The notes beneath the pieces were generated by a model. That model worked only from the letters and a program-made list of their open reading frames with translations, ran no database searches and had not been told where the DNA came from. 64,000 bases of DNA from [Clostridium] symbiosum (lineage in GTDB: Bacteria; Bacillota; Clostridia; Lachnospirales; Lachnospiraceae): assembly GCA_036419695.1 (NCBI GenBank), contig CP143946.1:476501-540500 (forward strand), written 5' to 3'. How positions within the stretch are numbered: the stretch's first letter is position 1; each line of letters starts with the position of its first letter. The position numbers and the translations under genes were made by a program. Below, piece by piece: positions 34,887 through 43,019 of the stretch.

Positions 34887-35549
34887 GTGGAATATAGGGA
34901 AGAAGATTATTTGATGATATCCGGTATCCAGCATTTCGTGTTTTGCCGCAGGCAGTGGGCCTTGATTCATATTGAGCAGCAATGGGCGGAAAATGTGCAT
35001 ACAGTTACGGGAGAGTTGATGCACAAAAAAGCGCATGACCCGTATTTGACGGAAAACCGTAAGGAGGTACTCATTGCGAGGGCTCTGCCTGTTTCTTCCC
35101 GGACGCTGGGCGCAAGCGGGGAATGCGATGTAGTGGAATTTCATCGGAGTGAAGATGGGGTGCATCTCCACGGGCATCGCGGGTTATACAGCATTTATCC
35201 CATTGAATATAAAAAGGGGAAACCTAAGATTTCAGAGGAGGATATTCTGCAGCTTGCTGCCCAGACAATCTGCCTGGAAGAAATGTTTTCCACGGTCATA
35301 CCGGAAGCAGCTATTTTCTACGGTGAGACACGCCGACGTGAGCTCATAGAGATGACAGATGACCTGAGAGACAGGGTTCGTGATATGTTTCAGGAAATGC
35401 ATCAGTACTATGAGCGGCGGTACACTCCGAAGGTCAGATGGAGTAAGAGCTGTAACGGCTGTTCCCTGAAAGACATCTGTCTGCCAAAGCTGGGAAAGAC
35501 CATGCCGGTGGGAGCATATATAAAACAGGCACTGGAGGAAGAAAAATGA
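34887..35549 (+). CDS. cas4: Cas4 exonuclease of the type I-C adaptation module
   Basis: 220 residues from a GTG; the product then starts MEYREEDYLMISGIQH, as many Cas4 proteins do. Fe-S cysteines are visible near the N-terminus (FCRRQW) and in the C-terminal CNGCSLKDIC, and the RecB-type motif includes GECDVVEFH and YPIEYKKGK. Cas4 trims and selects prespacers by PAM with Cas1-Cas2. The GGAGG is 17 bases from the GTG, rather far. It shares an ATGA overlap with cas1. Confidence 0.93.
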   Translation: MEYREEDYLMISGIQHFVFCRRQWALIHIEQQWAENVHTVTGELMHKKAHDPYLTENRKEVLIARALPVSSRTLGASGECDVVEFHRSEDGVHLHGHRGLYSIYPIEYKKGKPKISEEDILQLAAQTICLEEMFSTVIPEAAIFYGETRRRELIEMTDDLRDRVRDMFQEMHQYYERRYTPKVRWSKSCNGCSLKDICLPKLGKTMPVGAYIKQALEEEK

Positions 35550-36577
35550 AAAAACTGCTGAACACCTTATATGTGACTTCAGAAGACAGTTATCTTTCAC
35601 TGGACGGTGAAAATATTGTTGTGCTGGATAAGGAACGGGAGATAGGGCGCCTTCCCCTCCATAATCTGGAGGGGATCGTCTCGTTCGGTTACCGTGGAAC
35701 CAGCCCGGCACTGATGGGAGCGTGTGCGGAGCGCAATATTTCTCTTTGCTTTGTGAGCCCCAGCGGCAGATTTCTGGCACGGGTAACGGGGAGAGTAAAG
35801 GGAAATGTAGTGTTGAGAGACAAGCAGTACCGAACGTGTATGGATGAGGCGGCGAGTCTGGAGATTGCAAAAAACTGTATTACTGGAAAGGTACACAATG
35901 CGAGGTGGGTGCTGGAGCGCGCTGTCCGGGATCACGGTATGCAGATTGATGCGGAGAAAGTAAAACGGGCCTCTCTTTTCCTTAAGGATGCTGCACTCAG
36001 AATCCGCACCAGCGAATCGAAGGACCGCCTGAGGGGCTATGAAGGAGAGGCCGCCAGCGTTTATTTCGGCATATTTGATGAAATGATTCTGCAGCAGAAG
36101 AAAGATTTTGCCTTTTCCGGAAGAAACAAGAGGCCGCCGACCGATAATGTAAATGCAATGCTGTCTTTTGTATACACGCTGCTGACAAATAATATTGCAG
36201 CCGCGCTGGAAACTGTCGGGCTGGATCCTTATGTGGGCGTCTTCCATACGGAGCGCCCCGGCCGGGTGTCCCTGGCTCTGGATTTGATAGAAGAGCTGCG
36301 TCCTGTACTGGCGGATCGTTTTGTTCTGTCTATGGTTAACAAAAAAATTGTTCAGCGGGGGGATTTCCTGAAAAAGGAAAATGGCGCTGTTCTGATGAAG
36401 GAGGATGCCAGAAGAAGGTTCCTCACAGAGTGGCAGAACCGGAAAAAGGAAACCCTGACACATCCGTATTTACAGGAAAAGGTTGAGTGGGGGATGGTTC
36501 CCTATGTTCAGGCAATGCTGCTTGCGAGACACCTGCGGGGCGATCTGGACGCATATCCGCCATTTTTGTGGAAGTGA
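35546..36577 (+). CDS. cas1: Cas1 integrase, type I-C
   Basis: 343 residues. The N-terminal beta domain (YVTSEDSYLSLDGENIVV) and the helical catalytic domain with the metal ligands in YEGEAASVYF, GVFHTERPGR and LALDLIEELRP are present, so the glutamate, histidine and aspartate needed for spacer integration are intact. It overlaps cas4 by four bases and precedes cas2 by 9 bp. Confidence 0.96.
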   Translation: MKKLLNTLYVTSEDSYLSLDGENIVVLDKEREIGRLPLHNLEGIVSFGYRGTSPALMGACAERNISLCFVSPSGRFLARVTGRVKGNVVLRDKQYRTCMDEAASLEIAKNCITGKVHNARWVLERAVRDHGMQIDAEKVKRASLFLKDAALRIRTSESKDRLRGYEGEAASVYFGIFDEMILQQKKDFAFSGRNKRPPTDNVNAMLSFVYTLLTNNIAAALETVGLDPYVGVFHTERPGRVSLALDLIEELRPVLADRFVLSMVNKKIVQRGDFLKKENGAVLMKEDARRRFLTEWQNRKKETLTHPYLQEKVEWGMVPYVQAMLLARHLRGDLDAYPPFLWK

Positions 36578-36586
36578 GGAGAGAAT

Positions 36587-36877
36587 TTGCTGGTATTGAT
36601 TACATATGACGTGAATACGGAGACAGCCGGAGGAAAAACGAGACTCAGAAAGGTTGCCAAGCAATGTGTGAACTACGGTCGCCGAGTTCAAAATTCAGTG
36701 TTTGAGTGTATCTTGGACAATGCGCAGTGTGTGCTGCTGAAGTCGATTTTGACAGAGATTATAGATGAAGAGGTCGACAGCCTGAGGTTCTATTATCTGG
36801 GCAATAAGTATAAGACGAAGGTGGAGCATATAGGGGTTGATAAAGGAATTGCGGCGGATGACACTCTGATTTTGTAG
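36587..36877 (+). CDS. cas2: Cas2, type I-C
   Basis: 96 residues from a TTG preceded by GAGGAGAG. Family signature LVLITYDVNTE at the N-terminus, with the conserved aspartate D8 or its neighbour, and RVQNSVFECIL. Cas2 forms the central dimer of the Cas1-Cas2 integrase. It is the last cas gene; the leader and array follow. Confidence 0.94.
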   Translation: MLVLITYDVNTETAGGKTRLRKVAKQCVNYGRRVQNSVFECILDNAQCVLLKSILTEIIDEEVDSLRFYYLGNKYKTKVEHIGVDKGIAADDTLIL

Positions 36878-37048
36878 TGCGAATGTGAAGCACACATGAA
36901 AATCCAGGGGGATTCGCACCGGAAAAAGTGCACAAAAAGGGGAGAGAGAGTAGATGTTTGGTTAGATTCTTGAGTGGTATTATGCAGGAAATATTCTAAT
37001 AATACAAAAATGTGGCTGTGTTGTGATATAATATTGGATATATTTGCT
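36878..37048 (+). promoter_or_regulatory. CRISPR leader
   Basis: 171 bases between cas2 and the first repeat. It ends in an AT-rich part with ATATAATATTGGATATATT, suitable for the array promoter. The degenerate repeats are at the far end of the array, which confirms that new spacers enter on this side. Confidence 0.7.
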
Positions 37049-37481
37049 GTCGTTCCCTTCGCGGGGAACGTGGATTGAAATACATGATTTATAAACGTAG
37101 GAGGCGATCACATGGTCGTTCCCTTCGCGGGGAACGTGGATTGAAATAAGCATCTGTTGGATCTTAGCGTAGTCAATCGCCGTCGTTCCCTTCGCGGGGA
37201 ACGTGGATTGAAATCGGCGCATCTAAGTGACTCGTTTTACCAGAAAGAAGTCGTTCCCTTCGCGGGGAACGTGGATTGAAATGTCTGGCGATGAGACCTA
37301 TTTCAACGTCGGTCTTGGTCGTTCCCTTCGCGGGGAACGTGGATTGAAATACAGCAGATCGTAGAACATGTTGCAAGACTATTGTCGTTCCCTTCGCGGG
37401 AACATAGATTGAAATATGCGAAATGTAAAAATGGAGCGGGATGCTATCAGTCATTCCCTTAGCGGGAACATGAATTAAAAT
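37049..37481 (+). CRISPR. Type I-C CRISPR array, seven repeats and six spacers
   Basis: Five identical 33-base repeats start at 37049, 37115, 37182, 37250 and 37318; each starts GTCGTTCCC, has loop TTCGC, and ends GTGGATTGAAAT. Repeats six (37384-37415) and seven (37450-37481) are 32 bases and degenerate: one G is lost, the handle reads ATAGATTGAAAT and then ATGAATTAAAAT. Spacers are 33-35 bases: 37082-37114, 37148-37181, 37215-37249, 37283-37317, 37351-37383 and 37416-37449. The stem GTTCCC/GGGAAC and the handle are typical of type I-C. The array is transcribed with the plus strand. Spacer origins could not be searched. Confidence 0.98.
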
Positions 37482-37559
37482 CAAAATCTTCCTCTCCCCT
37501 ACGCAATACTCTCTATCTGCATCAAAATATCAATACTATGCAGTATAAACAAAATGAAA

Positions 37560-37581
37560 GCCAGTAACTTTAATTACTGGC
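37560..37581. terminator. Hairpin downstream of the array
   Basis: GCCAGTAA and TTACTGGC (37560-37567 with 37574-37581) form an 8-bp stem. It lies between the array and the convergent LysR gene. The T-tract is poor. Confidence 0.45.
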
Positions 37582-37712
37582 CGGCTATAGAGATTTACAG
37601 ACTCAAAGTAAGTGAATCTAAAAACTCCTCCATTTTCTAATAATAATTACATTACTGTTAATTTAATTTTCCAGAGCAGATAACAAAGCTTCATTGCTCC
37701 TTATCCCACCCT

Positions 37713-38591
37713 TCACTCAACATCAACCCCATGAAACCCAAAAAAATTCCGTGCCGCCTGCGACAGCGGATATTCCTTATTAACAATAAAAGCACTGGTA
37801 ATAAAAAGATTTTCATCCGAAAAATGTTTCACCGACAGGTCATGAATATGCTGAAAATCGGCCGCTGTCAGGGAGGCCAGGGCAACTGTGCCGAAGGAGC
37901 GGGCCCATTCGATTGCGGTTGCATTGGAAGAAGTGATAATTGAAATATTCGGTGCCAGCAGGCAATGCCCAAAGGAAGAGCGGACGAGATCCAGACAGTC
38001 AAAGGGAACTGCCAGCGGATAATCTGCCAGTTGGGAAATATCAAGCATATCACCTTTCTGCATCAGAGGATGCTCCGGCCTGCAGATTGCCACGATTGTC
38101 TCTTTCTCATAGGGGTATACGGCCAGAGAAGCATAGCCGGGGAGGTTGGAGCGTATGAGCCCGATTTCCGTCACATGGTTCAGGACATTGGGAATCGCGA
38201 AATCGCTGGGAATTTCATAAAAATCAAAATTGACATTGGGATATTCGGCCCGGAAATCATCGAACAGATGGTGAAGAAAATAGGCTGAGTTCCCTGCTGG
38301 GATCGACAGCTTTAACAGTTCGGAAAAAGCTGTTTTTTTATTGTGAATTTCGTTGTGAAGTTTTTCTTCAGCCTGGCAGATTTCCCTTGCCCGCAGATAA
38401 AATACACGCCCGGCATCGGTCAATTCCAGCTTGTGCCGGTTTCGGATTAACAGCTTTGCTCCATAATAAGCTTCTATATTTTTGAGCTGATTGCTGAGAG
38501 AAGGCTGGGCAATCAATAATTTATTTGATGCAGCTAAAATACTTCCGCATTCCACAATTGCGATAAAATTCCGGTAAGATTCTAAAGTCAT
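37713..38591 (-). CDS. LysR-family transcriptional regulator
   Basis: 292 residues. The HTH (about 1-60) has YRNFIAIVECGSILAASNKL and QPSLSNQLKNIEAYYGAKLL; the remainder is the effector-binding domain. The ATG is at 38591, with an AAAAAGGGAG site upstream. It is divergent from the permease gene at 38770, with two inverted repeats between, so it probably regulates that purine-type permease and phosphoribosyltransferase pair. Confidence 0.9.
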   Translation of the reverse strand: MTLESYRNFIAIVECGSILAASNKLLIAQPSLSNQLKNIEAYYGAKLLIRNRHKLELTDAGRVFYLRAREICQAEEKLHNEIHNKKTAFSELLKLSIPAGNSAYFLHHLFDDFRAEYPNVNFDFYEIPSDFAIPNVLNHVTEIGLIRSNLPGYASLAVYPYEKETIVAICRPEHPLMQKGDMLDISQLADYPLAVPFDCLDLVRSSFGHCLLAPNISIITSSNATAIEWARSFGTVALASLTAADFQHIHDLSVKHFSDENLFITSAFIVNKEYPLSQAARNFFGFHGVDVE

Positions 38592-38610
38592 GGTAAAAAC
38601 TCCCTTTTTA

Positions 38611-38652
38611 TTATAATGAAATTATTATAATAACTATGTAAAAATGATAGTT
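38611..38652. promoter_or_regulatory. Two dyads between LysR and permease genes
   Basis: TTATAAT (38611-38617) with ATTATAA (38624-38630), and AACTAT (38632-38637) with ATAGTT (38647-38652). The second has the T-N11-A spacing usual for LysR boxes. Both lie in the divergent promoter region. Confidence 0.5.
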
Positions 38653-38769
38653 TTATTATATTAAAATATATGCTACAATGCAAATTGTTTTTAAAAAAGT
38701 ATACTTATAAAAGATGTATATTTTATAAGTAATGCTAATTAATAAAAATAAGGGGGACTAAAGATTACA

Positions 38770-39828
38770 ATGAATGCATTACTGACAGATTTACTTGCCG
38801 TATTTGGTGTTGTTTTGAACGCGCTGCCTCAGGGACTTCTGGCGCTTTCTTTTGGATTTGCAGCCGTTCCGACGGCGATGGCTTTTTTTATCGGAGCAGC
38901 GGGAAACGTAATTACTGGAAATGTGGCGCCGATTTCATTTCAGGCGGAAACGATAACGTACGCAGGTACCAGCGGAAGAAACCGTTCGGAGCGGTGTACC
39001 ATGATTTTTATCGGAGCGGTTATCCTTGCCGTAGTCGGAGCATGCGGAATGCTGACCAGGATTGTGGAGTTTATCGGAACGGATATTGCAAATGGAATGA
39101 TGGCCGGAGTAGGACTGATTTTAACAAAAGCGGCTGTCAACATGGTTAAGGAGGATCGTCTGGCCGGAGGTGTTTCTCTGGCCGCTGCGGTGATTACCTA
39201 TCTTTTGACCAGAACCAGTGCAAATACACTGGTTTACACAATTGTTATCTCGGTCACCGTCTCCAGTATAGCGTCGGCCATATTTAATAAAGAAAAGAAA
39301 AATATTGTTGTTGCCGATGACAAATTTACGCGTCAGAAATTTACAATAAACGGAACGGTTATTTTTGGCGCTCTCGGCATGGTCTGCTTAAATATTGGTT
39401 CCAATATTTCTTTCGGAGCAATCACTGCCAGTATGGCAGGAACAGACACCTTTAATGTGGATCATTTAACTTTAATCTCTTCCCTTGCTGATATCGGTTC
39501 CTCTTTCTTCGGCGGTGCACCGGTTGAGTCGATTATCTCCGCTACCGCGAATGCACCCCACCCGGTATGGGCAGGTGTGGCGATGATGATGGTGGTAGGC
39601 GCAATTCTGTTAAGCGGACTGCTTCCTAAGATTGGAAATTATGTTCCGGCTTCGTCTATTGCAGGATTTCTGCTTGTGCTTGGCCTGTTTAAGACATTTA
39701 TCCTTGATGCACCGGCGGCTTTAGCGGTTAATCCGGCGGTAGGAGGAAGTGCACTCGTTGTTACGGCAATCTCCAATCCATTTCTTGGTATGCTTGCCGG
39801 AATTGCAGCCAGAATTCTTGGCCTGTAA
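38770..39828 (+). CDS. NCS2-like xanthine/uracil-type permease
   Basis: 352 residues, strongly hydrophobic, about ten to twelve helices. The segments ISFQAETITYAGTSGRN, ASLADIGSSFFGGAPVE (from SSLADIGSSFFGGAP) and NPAVGGSALVVTAISNPF suggest the NCS2/AzgA-related purine transporter group. The length is a little short for AzgA (about 430). An AAGGGGGAC site lies near the ATG. The phosphoribosyltransferase gene downstream supports a nucleobase substrate. Confidence 0.8.
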   Translation: MNALLTDLLAVFGVVLNALPQGLLALSFGFAAVPTAMAFFIGAAGNVITGNVAPISFQAETITYAGTSGRNRSERCTMIFIGAVILAVVGACGMLTRIVEFIGTDIANGMMAGVGLILTKAAVNMVKEDRLAGGVSLAAAVITYLLTRTSANTLVYTIVISVTVSSIASAIFNKEKKNIVVADDKFTRQKFTINGTVIFGALGMVCLNIGSNISFGAITASMAGTDTFNVDHLTLISSLADIGSSFFGGAPVESIISATANAPHPVWAGVAMMMVVGAILLSGLLPKIGNYVPASSIAGFLLVLGLFKTFILDAPAALAVNPAVGGSALVVTAISNPFLGMLAGIAARILGL

Positions 39829-39864
39829 TTCTTAGACTGTGATTTTTAGACTGTAATTCTTGGA
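39823..39864 (+). repeat. 14-bp tandem repeat, three copies
   Basis: CTGTAATTCTTAGA, CTGTGATTTTTAGA and CTGTAATTCTTGGA lie head to tail from 39823. The first copy contains the last sense codon and stop of the permease gene, and a fourth partial copy (CTGTATAG) runs to the ribosome site of the next gene. Confidence 0.85.
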
Positions 39865-39886
39865 CTGTATAGGGAGGAAATCATTT

Positions 39887-40456
39887 ATGAAAACCTATGA
39901 ATTGAATCTTTTTGGTGTTAAACGGGAGCTGCCTTTTATCGATTTGGAGGACGATCTGGCCTTCGCCAGCTTCGTGATTATGGGAGATACGGAATTGATT
40001 ATGGCCTGTGCACCGGAGCTTGTTAAGAAGATCGGGGACGTGGATGTGATTGTGACGGCGGAAGCCAAGGGAATTGCCCTGGCCTATGAAATCAGCAGAA
40101 TCCTCGGGAAAAAAGAGTTTATCGTTGCAAGAAAAAGCATTAAATCTTATATGAGCGGAGTGGTATCGGTTTCCGTGCATTCCATCACTACCTCAGGGGA
40201 GCAGCATCTGTATCTGGATGGTCATGATGCGGAGAGGATCCGGGGAAAAAGAGTGTGTATTGTTGACGACGTGATTTCTACCGGAGAGTCTCTCTATGCA
40301 CTGGAAGCGCTGGTTGAAAGTGCAGAGGGAATTGTCATTAAAAAAGCAGCGGTTCTCGCAGAGGGAAACGCGGCAAAGAGGGATGACATTATCTTTCTGC
40401 AGAAGCTACCGTTATTTCAGAAATCTGATAACGGAAGCTATGAAATCAAGGCATAA
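39887..40456 (+). CDS. Phosphoribosyltransferase (adenine/xanthine PRT type)
   Basis: 189 residues from ATG 39887 with AGGGAGG upstream. The PRPP-binding motif VCIVDDVISTGES and a DVIVTAEAKGIALAYE hood region fit type I phosphoribosyltransferases such as Apt or Xpt, which turn a purine base and PRPP into the nucleotide. Paired with the upstream permease this makes a purine salvage unit. The exact base (adenine, xanthine or guanine) cannot be read from the sequence. Confidence 0.85.
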   Translation: MKTYELNLFGVKRELPFIDLEDDLAFASFVIMGDTELIMACAPELVKKIGDVDVIVTAEAKGIALAYEISRILGKKEFIVARKSIKSYMSGVVSVSVHSITTSGEQHLYLDGHDAERIRGKRVCIVDDVISTGESLYALEALVESAEGIVIKKAAVLAEGNAAKRDDIIFLQKLPLFQKSDNGSYEIKA

Positions 40457-40643
40457 TGATTGCAAAGGTGGACATTATACCCGGCGTATACCGGTTATTA
40501 TACATATAGCAGAAATACGTGTGTTATATTCCGTCGCCGCCCTTATTCGCAAAGTGGATGAAGCCCCATATTCATGAATCGGATATGAAATTATAACGGC
40601 TGCAGGAGTTTAGCGTAAGAAATTCAGGATAAATAAAAAGAAG

Positions 40644-40689
40644 GCAGATATTGCACATTCCGGCTGGGAGTGAGGAATATCTGCTTTTT
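40644..40689 (+). terminator. Rho-independent terminator of the purine salvage unit
   Basis: GCAGATATT (40644-40652) and AATATCTGC (40676-40684) pair, followed by TTTTT. The loop is long (23 bases) and contains a smaller imperfect stem. Confidence 0.8.
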
Positions 40690-40861
40690 CATTTACTATA
40701 AATAAGAATGTGGAATGAATCTGATCATAATAAAGTTCACATAATATTTCAGAGCCGGCCCATTATTTGCGGACCGGACAACTATCATAGATGCAGCGGA
40801 AATAATGCTGATAAATAATAAAGTTTTGAATTTGTATTAGAAATGGAATAAACGGCTGAAT

Positions 40862-40950
40862 GTGTAACAGTTACTGTTCACTCGGGAGCTATTTCGCGAA
40901 ACGTGTTATTGTTCACAGCGCAATGCGATATGAACAATAACGTGTAACAC
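40862..40950. repeat. Palindromic interspersed repeat (GTTACTGTTCA family)
   Basis: It starts GTGTAACAGTTACTGTTCAC and ends CGTGTAACAC, with an internal perfect dyad GTTATTGTTCA (40905-40915) and TGAACAATAAC (40931-40941). The segment GTTACTGTTCACTCGGGAG resembles the minus-strand start of the element at 2967-3135. It lies in the 745-bp gap after the phosphoribosyltransferase gene. Confidence 0.6.
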
Positions 40951-41043
40951 GATTATTATAAAGATATCTTCGCCATTCAGTTGTAATCTTCTTTAAAAAT
41001 GATAAAATAAAAAAGGCAGACAAAAGTCAGCGAGGAAGTATTT

Positions 41044-41103
41044 AACAAGACAGCGGATAACAAGACAGCGGATAACAAGACAGCGGATAACAAGACGGCA
41101 GTT
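41044..41103. repeat. 15-bp tandem repeat, four copies
   Basis: AACAAGACAGCGGAT is repeated exactly three times (41044-41088) with a fourth diverged copy (AACAAGACGGCAGTT). It lies about 100 bp upstream of the first ABC exporter gene. Because 15 is a multiple of 3 it creates a spurious minus-strand frame of repeated AVLLS. Confidence 0.9.
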
Positions 41104-41201
41104 ATCAAAACAGCAATTTGCAGAACAGCATTTAACATCACATCTGCCCTCCGATTCGTAATAATAGACCAAAATACCAAAATAAAAACAAGGAAAAAAT
41201 C

Positions 41202-43016
41202 ATGAAATCAAAAAATAGAAAAATCGATTTAATATTTAGATTTCTTCAAGGTTCAAAAGGCTACTTTGCAGTGGCGGTAGCCGCGTCGCTGATATCGACC
41301 GTATTAAATGCGCTGACACCGCAGATTTTCCGTTTCAGTGTAGATGAGGTGCTGAGCGGAAACGGCGGTAGTTATCTGTCGGATAAACTCTGGGTGCTGG
41401 CTTTGATGATAGTGGCCGTTGCGGTAGCCTCGGGAATTTTTACCTATATAAGCCGTACCAATACGGCAAAAGCAGGTGAGAATTTTGCGAAAAATTTAAG
41501 GGATACATTATTTATCCATGTCCAGAAACTTCCGATGAAGTGGCACGACAGGCATCAGACAGGAGATATTATTCAGCGGTGTACTTCCGATGTGGAGGTA
41601 ATCCGCGGTTTTGTCGTGACACAGCTTCTGGAGGTGTTTCGTACGGCATTTCTTGTGGTTATTTCTTTTGTTATGATGTTTTCCATGAACGTGAAGCTGT
41701 CCTGCATCGTTTTGCTGTTTGTACCCGTCGTAATCGTGTATTCGACGGTATTTTATAGGCTGATAGCAAAAAGGTTCACCACCGCGGATGAAGCAGAGGG
41801 AGAACTTTCCACTGTGGTGCAGGAAAATGCAACAGGAGTCCGGGTGGTACGTGCATTTGGCCGTGAACAGTTTGAAATGGAGCGGTTTGATGAGAAGAAT
41901 AATGCTTTTGCAAAACTGTGGATCCGCCTGGGGACTTTATCCGGCCTGTACTGGGGGATTGGCGATCTGATAACGGGACTGCAGGTGGTTGCGGTTATTA
42001 TTTTCGGAGTCATGGAAGCGGTAAACGGCTCCATATCTGTAGGGGAATTTATCGCGTTTGCTGCTTATAATTCTACGCTCGTGTGGCCGATCCGCGGCCT
42101 CGGCCGTATCCTGTCGGATATGAGTAAAGCCGGCGTTTCTTTTGAACGAGTAGACTATATCATTCGTTCCGAGGAAGAGGAATATGGAAAAGGGGAGGAA
42201 TCCGAAAAAGGAAAATCATGTGATGCATCCCGGAGGAAGAATACAGAATCTACCGGAAAATATGATATTTCCTTCCGCCATGTTTCCTTTGGCTATGAGG
42301 AAGGAAAAGAGGTGCTTCGGGACGTTTCCTTCACGATCCCGGAGGGCCGGACATTTGGTATTTTAGGCGGAACGGGAAGCGGAAAATCCACGGTTATCCA
42401 GCTTCTTTCAAGGCTGTATGAGCTGGACGGAAATAAGGGAAGTATCTGTATAGGCGGCAGAGCGATTCAGGATATTCCGATTGAGGCGCTCAGGAGAAAT
42501 ATCGGGATGGTGTTGCAGGAACCGTTTTTATATTCCAGGACAATTCGGGAAAATATTGCGGCTTCCGTTCCGGATGCATCGATGGAAGAGATCCGGTATG
42601 CGGCGCAGATTGCGTGTATCGACGACGCTATCATGAACTTTCCGGACGGGTATGAGACACTTGTCGGAGAGCGGGGAGTCACTCTGTCGGGCGGGCAGAA
42701 ACAGAGGATTGCCATTGCAAGAATGCTGCTGCAGAAAGCGCCGATTATGGTTTTCGACGATTCCTTATCGGCCGTCGATTCCCAGACGGATTATAACATC
42801 CGTCATGCGCTGAAAGAGCATATGAGGGAGGCAACGGTAATCCTGATCTCCCATCGGGTAACCTCACTGATGGGAGCAGACGAGATAATGGTGTTAAATC
42901 AGGGGAAAATAGAAGAGTGCGGAACCCATGGGGAACTGATACGGAAAAATGGAATCTACCGCAGGATTTATGAAATCCAGATGAGCCGGGATGACAGAGA
43001 GAAAATGGAGGAATAA
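41202..43016 (+). CDS. ABC exporter half, degenerate-site subunit (LmrC/BmrC-like)
   Basis: 604 residues. Six helices (about 18-300) precede the nucleotide-binding domain with GGTGSGKSTVI, signature LSGGQKQRIAIARML and MVFDDSLSAVD. In the last motif the catalytic glutamate is aspartate (DD instead of DE), the usual mark of the degenerate half of heterodimeric exporters. It is 3 bp from its partner gene. Such pairs export drugs, lipids or peptides; the substrate is unknown. A short charged linker (about 325-350) joins the two domains. Confidence 0.9.
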   Translation: MKSKNRKIDLIFRFLQGSKGYFAVAVAASLISTVLNALTPQIFRFSVDEVLSGNGGSYLSDKLWVLALMIVAVAVASGIFTYISRTNTAKAGENFAKNLRDTLFIHVQKLPMKWHDRHQTGDIIQRCTSDVEVIRGFVVTQLLEVFRTAFLVVISFVMMFSMNVKLSCIVLLFVPVVIVYSTVFYRLIAKRFTTADEAEGELSTVVQENATGVRVVRAFGREQFEMERFDEKNNAFAKLWIRLGTLSGLYWGIGDLITGLQVVAVIIFGVMEAVNGSISVGEFIAFAAYNSTLVWPIRGLGRILSDMSKAGVSFERVDYIIRSEEEEYGKGEESEKGKSCDASRRKNTESTGKYDISFRHVSFGYEEGKEVLRDVSFTIPEGRTFGILGGTGSGKSTVIQLLSRLYELDGNKGSICIGGRAIQDIPIEALRRNIGMVLQEPFLYSRTIRENIAASVPDASMEEIRYAAQIACIDDAIMNFPDGYETLVGERGVTLSGGQKQRIAIARMLLQKAPIMVFDDSLSAVDSQTDYNIRHALKEHMREATVILISHRVTSLMGADEIMVLNQGKIEECGTHGELIRKNGIYRRIYEIQMSRDDREKMEE

Positions 43017-43019
43017 AAG

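Noticed and set aside
37173..37484. Minus-strand ORF of 103 codons across the CRISPR array, and a similar one at 36980-37222
   Set aside because: They consist of translated repeats (recurring FPAKGTT and FPREGND) and are artefacts of the array.
38591..38770. Purine riboswitch before the permease gene
   Set aside because: The gap is only AT-rich with two LysR-type dyads; none of the conserved purine aptamer segments is visible.
40977..41180. 67-codon minus-strand ORF with repeated AVLLS, resembling a membrane peptide
   Set aside because: The hydrophobic pattern arises from the 15-bp tandem repeat read in one frame; no ribosome site.
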